46,291 bases of DNA from Anaerovibrio lipolyticus. GTDB lineage: Bacteria > Bacillota > Negativicutes > Selenomonadales > Selenomonadaceae. A model generated the notes under the pieces. It was not told where the DNA came from, did no database searches, and saw only the letters and a program-made list of their open reading frames with translations. The DNA lies in the NCBI RefSeq assembly GCF_021531495.1, contig NZ_JADYTY010000017.1, positions 1-46,291 on the forward strand, in the 5' to 3' direction. Shown one piece after another: positions 17,481 to 25,391 of this stretch; positions within the stretch are counted from its first letter, which is position 1; each line of letters opens with the position of its first letter. The translations under genes and the position numbers were made by a program.

Positions 17481-18449
17481 ATGATTAAGGATTCAGCCAT
17501 TGAAACTTTGAAGATAGAAGCGGCTTCTGTTACCAAGTTGATTGAGCGTATAGATGACGAATTTGTGGCTGCCGTAAATTGCATTTTGGATTGTCATGCC
17601 AGAGTGGTCGTAACCGGCATGGGTAAGTCTGGCCACATAGGCAGAAAGATTGCTGCCAGCTTGGCCAGCACAGGTACCCCGGCTTTCTTTATGCATCCAG
17701 CAGAGGCTTTTCATGGGGATTTGGGTATGGTTACTGCGGATGATGTGGTTATTGCTATATCCAATAGCGGTGAAAGCACAGAGGTGGTAAATATTCTGCC
17801 TATTATCAAGCGCATTGGTGCTAAGATTATTGCCATGTGCGGCCGCAGGGAGTCTGCTTTGGGGCGCAATGCAGATTATTTTGTGAATATTGCTGTGGAG
17901 CGGGAGGCTTGTCCTTTGGGCTTAGCACCAACTGCCAGTACTACTGCCACCTTGGCTATGGGGGATGCCATTACTGTGGCTCTTTTAGAGGCTCGTAACT
18001 TTACCAAGCAGGATTTTGCCCTGTTCCATCCAGGTGGCTCCTTGGGCAGAAAGCTGCTGCTGACTGTAGAGAATGTTATGCATAGCGGCGAGGATAACCC
18101 AATTATCCACTGTGGTCATACAGCCCAGGAAGCCTTGTTTATGATGACGGACAAGGGGCTGGGAGCTACTTCTGTTGTGGATGAAAATGGCAAATTTATC
18201 GGCTTGGTAACTGATGGAGATATTCGTCGTGGCTTGGCCAAGGGCAGTCAGTTCCTGAACGAGGCTGTAGAAAATATGATGACCAAGGCACCTCAGACCA
18301 TTACCAAGGACAAGCTGGCCGCAGAGGCTCTTTCCGTTATGGAGAAGCACAAGCCTAGACCTATTACGGTGTTGCCGGTTATTGATGAAGCAGGCCAGCC
18401 TATTGGTATTGTTCATTTGACTGATTTGTTGAGACAGGGAGTTGTCTAA
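17481..18449 (+). CDS. kdsD: Arabinose-5-phosphate isomerase
   Basis: Interconverts ribulose-5-phosphate and arabinose-5-phosphate, feeding KdsA. From ATG 17481 (AGAGGGG six bases before) it is 322 residues, near E. coli KdsD (328). An N-terminal SIS domain has VVTGMGKSGHIGRKIAAS and ISNSGESTEV, and two C-terminal CBS domains run from about residue 205 onward. The in-frame ATG at 17415 lies inside kdsA and would add unrelated residues. Its stop is separated by one base from the kdsC start. Confidence 0.94.
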   Translation: MIKDSAIETLKIEAASVTKLIERIDDEFVAAVNCILDCHARVVVTGMGKSGHIGRKIAASLASTGTPAFFMHPAEAFHGDLGMVTADDVVIAISNSGESTEVVNILPIIKRIGAKIIAMCGRRESALGRNADYFVNIAVEREACPLGLAPTASTTATLAMGDAITVALLEARNFTKQDFALFHPGGSLGRKLLLTVENVMHSGEDNPIIHCGHTAQEALFMMTDKGLGATSVVDENGKFIGLVTDGDIRRGLAKGSQFLNEAVENMMTKAPQTITKDKLAAEALSVMEKHKPRPITVLPVIDEAGQPIGIVHLTDLLRQGVV

Positions 18450-18450
18450 A

Positions 18451-19011
18451 ATGGAATTTAGAGCAGATGCATTGGAAAGAGCCGCTAGGATTCGCATGGT
18501 AGTAATGGATGTAGATGGCACCATGACCGATGGCCGTATCTATATTGGGCCGGAAGGGGAAGCCATTAAGGAATTTTCTGTGAAGGACGGCATGGGTATA
18601 ACCATGCTCCATAAAGCCGGTGTTAAAACTGCCATTATTACGGGCCGTAAGTCTGAAATCGTAGAGCATCGAGCTGCCGAGCTAAAGATTGACAGCGTAT
18701 GGCAAGGCATTAAGGATAAGCGGGAAGCCTGGCAAAAAATTAAGGAAGAAACTGGTCTAACCAATAGGGAAATTGCTTATGTGGGGGATGATTTAAATGA
18801 TTTGTCCCTGCTGATACAGGCAGGCTTGGCTTGCTGTGCTGGCGATGCTCAGCCTGAAGTAAAGAAAATTTCCCATGTGATTTCTGGCCGTGATGGGGGC
18901 AATGGCGTTGTCCGGGATATTGCAGAGTTGATTCTTAAGACACAGGGCAAGTGGCAGCAGCTGGTGGATGCCTTTGCAGGTAATAAATCAGTACCTAATT
19001 ATGCCCAATAA
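18451..19011 (+). CDS. kdsC: 3-deoxy-D-manno-octulosonate 8-phosphate phosphatase
   Basis: HAD-superfamily phosphatase (C0 subclass) releasing Kdo from Kdo-8-phosphate. Motif I is VVMDVDGTMTDG with nucleophile D20 and D22. IITGRKSEIVEHRAAEL follows, and motif IV is YVGDDLNDLSLL. The protein is 186 residues from ATG 18451, which has AGGGAG nine bases upstream; TTG 18442 is a less likely start overlapping the kdsD stop. It completes the set kdsB-kdsA-kdsD-kdsC. Confidence 0.94.
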   Translation: MEFRADALERAARIRMVVMDVDGTMTDGRIYIGPEGEAIKEFSVKDGMGITMLHKAGVKTAIITGRKSEIVEHRAAELKIDSVWQGIKDKREAWQKIKEETGLTNREIAYVGDDLNDLSLLIQAGLACCAGDAQPEVKKISHVISGRDGGNGVVRDIAELILKTQGKWQQLVDAFAGNKSVPNYAQ

Positions 19012-19113
19012 GGCTTTCAGCCCCAATTCAGATGTTTTGTTTAGAATAAGTCTTATGACTAAAAGTCCGAAATGGGATAATTCTAATATATCCTATTGTT
19101 GCGGAGGAGTATA

Positions 19114-20037
19114 ATGGTATATAATTTACTTATGCTGATGAGCTGGATTGTATGCAGAATGCCTCATAGCTGGCTAATGGTATTGGGCAAGGGCTTAGGG
19201 GTGTTGTACTACAAGTTTATAAAGAAACAGCGAAATTTAGCAATAAAGCAAATGAAGGAATCCCTGCAGATTTCCCAGCAGGAGGCTGAGAAGCTGGTAC
19301 GGCTTTCCTTTATCAATATGGGGCGGAATTTTATGGAGGTTCTCTATATGCCGGCCCTGAACAAGAAGAATTTTTCCAAATACATAGAGATAGATCATTT
19401 GGAGATTATGGAGCAGGCCTTGGCTGAAAAGCGGGGAGTGGTAGTGCTGACTGGCCATGTAGGGAATTGGGAGTGGCTTTCTGCTTCCTTTACCATGAAT
19501 GATATGCCGGTAACAGCTATTGCCAAGCCTCAGCCTAATATGGATTATACCCACGCCTTAGATGAGCTGCGCTCCAAAATCAATGTGGAGATTTTTTCCC
19601 GAGGCACCAGTGAGCTTTTGTCAGCAGCCAAGGCTCTGAAAAAGGGTAAGATACTTGGTTTTTTGGCAGATCAGGATGCAGGACCGGGAGGTGCTTTTAT
19701 TGAGTTTTTGGGTAAGACAGCCTCTACTCCTATGGGAGCCGCCGTATTTGCCAAGAAATTCAATTCCCCAGTGGTGCCAGCCTTTATTATCCGTCAGCCA
19801 GATGGCCATCATCGGGTAGAAATTGGCGAGATACTTCGCTATGAGGATACAGGAGATTCCGACAAGGATTTGTATAATCTTACCTACAAGATGACCAAGA
19901 TTTTGGAGAAGAAGATACTGGATAATCCAACTCAATGGCTTTGGTTCCAAAAACGTTGGAACACCAAGCCAGAGCAGCAGAAAATCAAGCATCATACTGT
20001 AAAGACAGAGGTAGTACAGAATGACCAAAACGCATAA
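19114..20037 (+). CDS. LpxL/HtrB-family lysophospholipid (lipid A late) acyltransferase, copy B
   Basis: Second predicted lipid A secondary acyltransferase, 307 residues. The catalytic box is GHVGNWEW (HX4E) near residue 116. It also has FLADQDAG, FLGKTASTPMGAAVFA and the C-terminal NPTQWLWFQKRW. The first 20 residues form a hydrophobic anchor. Its N-terminus (LLMLMSWIVCRMPHSW) clearly resembles that of copy A at 6142, indicating an old duplication. ATG 19114 is chosen for GGAGG six bases before it. It overlaps lptC by 17 bases, tying it to the transport genes. Confidence 0.88.
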   Translation: MVYNLLMLMSWIVCRMPHSWLMVLGKGLGVLYYKFIKKQRNLAIKQMKESLQISQQEAEKLVRLSFINMGRNFMEVLYMPALNKKNFSKYIEIDHLEIMEQALAEKRGVVVLTGHVGNWEWLSASFTMNDMPVTAIAKPQPNMDYTHALDELRSKINVEIFSRGTSELLSAAKALKKGKILGFLADQDAGPGGAFIEFLGKTASTPMGAAVFAKKFNSPVVPAFIIRQPDGHHRVEIGEILRYEDTGDSDKDLYNLTYKMTKILEKKILDNPTQWLWFQKRWNTKPEQQKIKHHTVKTEVVQNDQNA

Positions 20038-20569
20038 AATTCTCATAGGCATTGTGGTGGCAGCCTTGGCAGCCCTATGCTATTGGACGGTTAATACCGT
20101 CCCTCAGCCTGCCGACGATGCCTCGCCTTTGGAGAAGCGGGTTATGACCTACAACGGCAATACCATTACTGAGGAAAAGGATGGTAGAAAGTTGTGGGAG
20201 CTGACAGCTGAATCAATGGAGGTGGATATTGACACCCAGGATGCCAGTATTACAAATATGGATGCCAAATTCTACACAGAGGATGGACGCACCCTTCATG
20301 TTACAGCCCCCAAGGCAAATTACAAGGCCAAGGACAAATTCCTGACCGTAGAGGGCGGTATTAAGGGTGATAGCACCGATGGTGCCCATCTTAGAGCAGA
20401 TAGGCTGGAATGGAAGGCCAAGGAAAATCAACTGGCCCTGATTGGCAATGCAGAGCTGCAGAGGGATTCTGATGCAGTAAAGGCCAAGGGGGATAGAATT
20501 GAATCCTTGGATGGCTTCAACAAATTCAAGATTATTGGTCATGCCCATTTGGAAAAGGGGAATAAATAA
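20021..20569 (+). CDS. lptC: LPS export ABC transporter periplasmic protein LptC
   Basis: Single-pass membrane protein of the Lpt bridge that receives LPS from LptB2FG and passes it to LptA. The 182-residue protein has one N-terminal membrane helix (about 6-26). A beta-jellyroll of the LptC/OstA type follows, with repeating strands such as YNGNTITEEKDGRKLWELTA and HLRADRLEWKAKENQL. It overlaps the acyltransferase upstream and shares one base with lptA (TAATG). Sequence conservation in this family is low, so order and context carry much of the assignment. Confidence 0.87.
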   Translation: MTKTHKILIGIVVAALAALCYWTVNTVPQPADDASPLEKRVMTYNGNTITEEKDGRKLWELTAESMEVDIDTQDASITNMDAKFYTEDGRTLHVTAPKANYKAKDKFLTVEGGIKGDSTDGAHLRADRLEWKAKENQLALIGNAELQRDSDAVKAKGDRIESLDGFNKFKIIGHAHLEKGNK

Positions 20570-21264
20570 TGTTTTATAAAAGAACTTTAGCCAAGGCTTT
20601 GGCTATGGCAGCCTTGTCTGGTATAATTGCCACAGGTACTATCTTTGCTGCCGGAGAGCCTACCTCTCTGGATGCAGATAGTGTAGAATACGATATGGCC
20701 ACCGGTGTGGTAACAGCCACCGGAGATGTATTGATGGTCCAGGGGGATCTAAAGGTAACAGGCCAGCAGGCTCAGTACAACTCCAAAACCAAGGAAGGCA
20801 GCGTGGAGGGCAATGTAATTGCTGTCCAGTCTGCCAAGAATATGCGGGTAACAGCTCAGAAGGTTACCAGCGATGCCCAGCAGCATATGGTGGCTACTGG
20901 TAATGTATATGGTACAATGGAGGATAAGACCTTTAGCGGGCCTATTGTGGAATATTTCCAGCCACAGGATTATGTGCTGATTCGTCAGGGAGGCACTATT
21001 ACCTCCAAGGATGGTGTGTTTACGGCTGACGAAATGGAAGGCTATCTCAAGGAGGAACATCTTATTGGCCGAGGGAATGTTCATGTAGTAAGCCAGCCTA
21101 ATGATATGGAGGCTGTAGGCGATTTGTTGAATTACTACGGATTGGAGCAGGGCAAAGCTGTGCTGACAGGCAATGCCTGGGCGGTACAGTACAATAACAC
21201 CCTGAAAAGCAATCAGCTGACTATTTTGTTGGCCAAGGATGGACAGGCAAAGGTTACTGAGTAA
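20569..21264 (+). CDS. lptA: LPS transport periplasmic protein LptA (OstA-like)
   Basis: Periplasmic beta-jellyroll protein forming the bridge for LPS across the periplasm. The 231-residue protein starts with a Sec signal peptide (basic MFYKR, hydrophobic core, cleavage probably after TIFAAG). OstA repeats follow: DADSVEYDMATGVVTATGDV, VTGQQAQYNSKTKEGSVEGN and FTADEMEGYLKEEHLIGRGN. It is longer than E. coli LptA (185), which suggests an extra strand set. The start shares its first base with the lptC stop. Confidence 0.88.
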   Translation: MFYKRTLAKALAMAALSGIIATGTIFAAGEPTSLDADSVEYDMATGVVTATGDVLMVQGDLKVTGQQAQYNSKTKEGSVEGNVIAVQSAKNMRVTAQKVTSDAQQHMVATGNVYGTMEDKTFSGPIVEYFQPQDYVLIRQGGTITSKDGVFTADEMEGYLKEEHLIGRGNVHVVSQPNDMEAVGDLLNYYGLEQGKAVLTGNAWAVQYNNTLKSNQLTILLAKDGQAKVTE

Positions 21265-21284
21265 CATTTCAGAGAAAAATATGC

Positions 21285-21318
21285 TGTTATAGTCTAGGCT
21301 CAGTCAAAGGCTATAACA
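21285..21318 (+). other. Small stem-loop between lptA and lptB
   Basis: TGTTATAG (21285-21292) pairs with CTATAACA (21311-21318) around an 18-base loop. No U-tract follows, so it may be an mRNA processing or stability element rather than a terminator. Confidence 0.4.
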
Positions 21319-21346
21319 ATAATCAGAATTTTGGGGGAATTGCCAG

Positions 21347-22069
21347 GTGCATATTCAAGTAAAAAATTTAGTAAAGACCTTCAAGCATCGCAACGTGGTG
21401 GATGGTGTTTCCTTGCGTGTGGACAAGGGTGAAATTGTGGGGCTTTTAGGAGCCAATGGCGCCGGCAAGACCACTACCTTCTACATGATTGTAGGCTTGG
21501 AGAAGCCTACCTCTGGTCAGGTAATGCTGTCTGACATAGATATTGGCAAAATGCCTATGTACAAAAGAGCCCGGCTGGGCATCAGCTATTTGGCACAGGA
21601 GGCTTCTATCTTCCGCAATCTTACGGTAGAAGAAAATATTATGTCCATTTTGGAATATGTGGAGGAAATGGATGCAGCGGCCAAGAAAAAGAAGCTGGAT
21701 GATCTCTTAGAGGAATTCCATGTCAGCCATGTAAGGGAGCGATTAGGCTCAGAACTATCTGGTGGTGAACGTCGGCGGGTGGAGATTGCCCGTTGTCTGG
21801 CTTTGGAGCCAAAGTTCATTTTGCTGGATGAGCCTTTTGCCGGTGTAGATCCAATTGCTGTAGCAGATATTCAGGGCATTATCAGCTATCTGCGGGAGCG
21901 GGGCATGGGCATATTGATAACAGACCACAATGTTGTAGAAACATTGCGTATTGTAGATAGAGCCTATATAATGAATGCAGGAAAGATTTTGGTTGAGGGT
22001 GATGTTGACACAGTGCTCAACGATCCAATGGCCATTAAATATTATATTGGTAACAATACTAAGCTATAG
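21347..22069 (+). CDS. lptB: LPS export ABC transporter ATP-binding protein LptB
   Basis: Cytoplasmic ATPase that powers extraction of LPS from the inner membrane with the LptF/G permease. The 240-residue protein has Walker A GANGAGKTT, the LptB-typical TTTFYMIVGLEKPTSG, Q-loop YLAQEASIFRNLTVEEN, signature LSGGERRRVEIAR and Walker B FILLDEPFAGVDP. Length equals E. coli LptB (241). GTG start, with GGGGGA eight bases before. It lies 82 bases after lptA and 11 before the permease. Confidence 0.95.
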   Translation: MHIQVKNLVKTFKHRNVVDGVSLRVDKGEIVGLLGANGAGKTTTFYMIVGLEKPTSGQVMLSDIDIGKMPMYKRARLGISYLAQEASIFRNLTVEENIMSILEYVEEMDAAAKKKKLDDLLEEFHVSHVRERLGSELSGGERRRVEIARCLALEPKFILLDEPFAGVDPIAVADIQGIISYLRERGMGILITDHNVVETLRIVDRAYIMNAGKILVEGDVDTVLNDPMAIKYYIGNNTKL

Positions 22070-22080
22070 GGGAAGATTAA

Positions 22081-23172
22081 ATGCGGATTCATATTTTGGA
22101 CAAATATATATTCAAAGAGGTCTTTAAGACCTTTATTTTTGGTATCTGTGCTTTTTCAGCAGTGTTTATTGGTTCAGGTACCTTGTTCCGCATCGCCCAG
22201 TACATTACAGAATATGGTGCTTCGGTGCCCTCTGTACTAAAGATTTTTGTGCTGAGCCTGCCAGGGGTTATTATCTGGACTTTTCCTATGTCCATGCTGC
22301 TGGCCAGTCTGTTGACCATAGGCCGGCTTTCTGGCAATAGCGAGATAACAGCTATGAAATCCTGCGGTATCAGCTTCTATAGAATCGCTTTTCCTGCCAT
22401 TGTTTTAGGAGCTTGTGTTAGTATTTTTGCTGTTTTGTTTAATGAATATGTTGTTCCTTGGTCCAATCAAGCCTATAGCAATGTATTGGAGTATGAGATA
22501 AAGGGAAATTTGTCCCCGCAGTCCCAGGAGCATATCATCATTAAGGAAATCAAGGAGGGCAAAATCCAGAAGCTGGTTTATGCCCGTCAGTTTGTGGCTG
22601 ATACCAATACCATGGAAGGGATTGCCATGCAGTCCTTTGAAAACGGTGAGCTGAGGCATGTAGAAAATGCTGAATATGCTGAGTGGAAGGATAATATGTG
22701 GACCATGCATAATGGCATGATTTATGATGTTGCCAATGGTCAGAATCAGCATACCATGAAGTTTGATACTCAGGTATTGCCGATAAATGAAAGTCCGAAG
22801 CAGATTGTGCAGAGTCAGAAAAAGCCTGAGCAGATGACCATGAAGGAACTGGGAGAACAGATTAGCATTATGAAGTCCCAGTATGTAAATACCAACAAGC
22901 TGGAAACAGAGCTGCATCAGCGTGTAACTATACCTATGGCCAGCCTTATTTTTACCTTGGTAGGTGTGCCATTGGGTATGCAGCCAAATCGTAACAGTTC
23001 ATCTATGGGCTTTGTGATGAGTATTATTATTATCTTTATATACTATAGCCTTATGACGATGGCAGGCGCCATTGCCCAGGGAGGAATTTTTAATCCTATG
23101 CTGGCGGTTTGGCTGCCAAATATTATCGGCCTTTTGGCAGGCGGTTATCTTATGCGCCGTATGTCCAAATAG
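22081..23172 (+). CDS. LptF/LptG-family (YjgP/YjgQ) LPS export permease
   Basis: Inner-membrane permease that binds LPS and pairs with LptB. The 363-residue protein shows the typical layout: one helix at about 12-34, two more at about 55-125, a periplasmic jellyroll domain (about 130-270), and three C-terminal helices (about 275-355). SGNSEITAMKSCGIS is the coupling-helix signature. Only one such permease gene is present, where Proteobacteria have both lptF and lptG. Either it homodimerises or a partner lies elsewhere. Confidence 0.9.
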   Translation: MRIHILDKYIFKEVFKTFIFGICAFSAVFIGSGTLFRIAQYITEYGASVPSVLKIFVLSLPGVIIWTFPMSMLLASLLTIGRLSGNSEITAMKSCGISFYRIAFPAIVLGACVSIFAVLFNEYVVPWSNQAYSNVLEYEIKGNLSPQSQEHIIIKEIKEGKIQKLVYARQFVADTNTMEGIAMQSFENGELRHVENAEYAEWKDNMWTMHNGMIYDVANGQNQHTMKFDTQVLPINESPKQIVQSQKKPEQMTMKELGEQISIMKSQYVNTNKLETELHQRVTIPMASLIFTLVGVPLGMQPNRNSSSMGFVMSIIIIFIYYSLMTMAGAIAQGGIFNPMLAVWLPNIIGLLAGGYLMRRMSK

Positions 23173-23217
23173 AATGTGTTTTTTTGACAGAGAAGAGAGA
23201 AAAGAGGTGGCTCTAAG

Positions 23218-24441
23218 GTGTATGGCGTGGTATTGATACTGGTTCTAATAATCACAGGAGGAGCCATCGCTTTTATCGGTGATAGAATTGGTTCCAAGGT
23301 TGGCAAAAAGAAAATGACCATCCTGGGATTGCGGCCTAAGCATACATCCATATTGGTAACAATTGTGACAGGTATTCTGATTACAACCACTACTCTGGGA
23401 GTTATGACTATTATGTCCAAAAATGTGCGGACAGCTCTTTTTGGCATGGAAAAGTTGAATCAGAATATGCAGCAGGCCAGAAATGATTTGGCAGAGGCTT
23501 CGGCTCAACTGGCTATGGCTAAGGCGGAGCAGGACAAGATAAAAAGCGAGCTGGGAGCCACCAAACAGGAACTGGTGGGCCTACAACAGCAAAAGGAACA
23601 GCTGGAGGAACGCAGCAATGAGCTGCAAAGCCTTAATGGTCATTTGGAAAATGCCAATCAGTTGTTAACAGCCAATAATCAGGAATTGGTAGCTAAAAGC
23701 GATAAACTTACCAGAATAAATGATATTCTGGAGGAGGGCAATGAGCGGTTGAGCAAGAATAATTCTGAGCTTTATCAGATTAATAGAGAGCTGACCACTG
23801 GCATTAAGATAATGCGGGAGGGCTCTATTGCTTTTCAGGCTGGAGAGGCTCTAGCCAGCGGTGTAATCAAGGGGAAAAGCTCCTTGGATGATATACACAC
23901 AGATTTAGCTAGACTTTTGGAGATGGCTAGATATACGGTGAGCCGCAAGCTGGGAGGGGATATTGCCGACCGGAACAAGGATGTTTGGATTTATCAGCCG
24001 GAATTTGATGAGGCAGCTAAATATATTTCCTCTCACGAGGGAGAATATGTAGTACGGATTGTGGCTGCTGGAAATTTGATTCAGGGAGAGGCGGTAGCCA
24101 CCAACCTGAAAATATTCCAGAACAAGACTGTTTACACAGATGGTCAGTTAATTACAGATCAAAATATTACCTTTAATCCAGACAGTACAGCAGAGCTGCA
24201 AAGCGTACTAACCAATTTCCTTAGCAAGGTAAATCACCAGGCCAAGGATGATGGCATGGTGCCGGATACGCTGAATGGCTCTGTAGGAGTTATAGACTCT
24301 CAACAGATATACAATATTATGAATCAGTTGCAGCATAGTAATGGCAAGGCTATTATCTCTGCCTTTGCCGATGGAATCACAGATATTGTAGGTCCTCTCC
24401 GTATTAAGCTGAAACTTTTGGGGACAGGAGCACTGCCATGA
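23218..24441 (+). CDS. DUF3084-type membrane-anchored coiled-coil protein
   Basis: Function unknown. The 407-residue protein starts with two membrane helices (about 1-22 and 43-66) separated by a basic GSKVGKKKMTILGLRPKH segment. A long Gln/Glu/Leu-rich coiled coil follows (about 78-190), then a globular region. This layout matches the DUF3084 family as I know it. GTG start, with AGAGGTGG seven bases before. It directly follows the Lpt genes and overlaps the next gene by ATGA, so a role in envelope assembly or in scaffolding its RuvC-like partner is plausible but unproven. Confidence 0.75.
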   Translation: MYGVVLILVLIITGGAIAFIGDRIGSKVGKKKMTILGLRPKHTSILVTIVTGILITTTTLGVMTIMSKNVRTALFGMEKLNQNMQQARNDLAEASAQLAMAKAEQDKIKSELGATKQELVGLQQQKEQLEERSNELQSLNGHLENANQLLTANNQELVAKSDKLTRINDILEEGNERLSKNNSELYQINRELTTGIKIMREGSIAFQAGEALASGVIKGKSSLDDIHTDLARLLEMARYTVSRKLGGDIADRNKDVWIYQPEFDEAAKYISSHEGEYVVRIVAAGNLIQGEAVATNLKIFQNKTVYTDGQLITDQNITFNPDSTAELQSVLTNFLSKVNHQAKDDGMVPDTLNGSVGVIDSQQIYNIMNQLQHSNGKAIISAFADGITDIVGPLRIKLKLLGTGALP

Positions 24442-24851
24442 ATAGGAATGAGAAATTAGTCTGCGGTTTGGACCCAGGCCGTGATAAATGCGGTTTGGCG
24501 GTGGTGGATAGTCAGGGAAGCTGTCTATACCACGAAATTGTTGCTACGGTCCAGCTAGAGGAGCAGCTGAAACAATTACAGGGCAAATATGGCTTTTCTA
24601 CTTTGGTTATGGGCAATGGCACCACCAGCAAGGAGGCCGGGGCAAGAGCTGGTCAGAGTCTGCCAGAGGTTAAGCTGCAGGTGGTAGATGAATATAGAAC
24701 CACCGATGAGGCCAAGGAAGAGTACTGGCGCATCTATCCTCCCAAGGGATGGAGACGGCTGATACCTCATGGTATGCTGATACCACCAAAGCCGGTGGAT
24801 GATTTGGCAGCCCTGATACTGGCCCGTCGTTATGTAAAGGCAAAGCAGTAG
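24438..24851 (+). CDS. RuvC/YqgF (RuvX)-like RNase H-fold protein
   Basis: A small 137-residue protein with an RNase H-like nuclease fold. The N-terminal GLDPGRDKCGLAVVD carries the first acidic residue (D12), VVDEYRTTDEAKEEY resembles the YqgF motif, and DDLAALILARRYV at the C-terminus supplies the last acidic residue. This fits Holliday-junction-resolvase or pre-16S rRNA nuclease relatives, but it is probably a separate subfamily. It is translationally coupled to the DUF3084 gene, suggesting they act together. The canonical ruvX is not otherwise seen in the window. Confidence 0.7.
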   Translation: MNRNEKLVCGLDPGRDKCGLAVVDSQGSCLYHEIVATVQLEEQLKQLQGKYGFSTLVMGNGTTSKEAGARAGQSLPEVKLQVVDEYRTTDEAKEEYWRIYPPKGWRRLIPHGMLIPPKPVDDLAALILARRYVKAKQ

Positions 24852-24875
24852 AATGTATATATAGGGGGTTATTTT

Positions 24876-25334
24876 ATGGCAGAGCCACAAAAGCGGCCTG
24901 AATGGAATGAATATTTTCTGGATATTGCCAAGGCTGTAGGTCGGCGTTCCACCTGTTTGCGCCGTCGCTATGGAGCTATTATTGTCAAGGACAAGATTAT
25001 TATAAGCACAGGTTACAATGGCGCCCCTAGAGGGGAGGACAATTGCATTGATACAGGTATGTGTGAGCGGGAAAGACTCCATGTGCCCAAGGGACAGAAT
25101 TATGAATTATGTGTAGCTGTTCATGCAGAGCAGAATGCTATTATCAATGCAGATCCCAATAAAATGCAAGGAGCAACAGCCTATATTGTAGGCTACAATG
25201 CTGATGGCACACTGGCTTCAGGCAAGCCCTGCCTTCTGTGTCGTCGTATGTTGCGGAATGCAATGTTGAAGAAAGTTATTTATCTGGAAACAGATGGCTC
25301 AGTAGTGGAAACTACTCCGGAGGAGATTCGGTGA
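24876..25334 (+). CDS. comEB: Deoxycytidylate (dCMP) deaminase, ComEB type
   Basis: Zinc-dependent deaminase converting dCMP to dUMP for dTTP synthesis. The 152-residue protein shows the cytidine/deoxycytidylate deaminase zinc motifs HAEQNAI (about 89-95) and PCLLCRRM (about 118-125), plus STGYNGAPRG, which is typical of dCMP deaminases. It follows the RuvC-like gene by 24 bases and is probably the last gene of the long envelope transcript. A strong promoter begins just after its stop. Confidence 0.9.
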   Translation: MAEPQKRPEWNEYFLDIAKAVGRRSTCLRRRYGAIIVKDKIIISTGYNGAPRGEDNCIDTGMCERERLHVPKGQNYELCVAVHAEQNAIINADPNKMQGATAYIVGYNADGTLASGKPCLLCRRMLRNAMLKKVIYLETDGSVVETTPEEIR

Positions 25335-25340
25335 TTTTTA

Positions 25341-25369
25341 TTGACAGTTATAGCCAGCTGGGGTAAAAT
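25341..25369 (+). promoter_or_regulatory. Strong sigma-A promoter for wecA-wecB
   Basis: Perfect TTGACA (25341-25346), a 17-base spacer and TAAAAT (25364-25369), starting 7 bases after the comEB stop and about 23 bases before the next start codon. It makes the wecA-wecB pair a separate unit. Confidence 0.75.
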
Positions 25370-25391
25370 TGGTGTTTGAGAAAGTGGGTGA

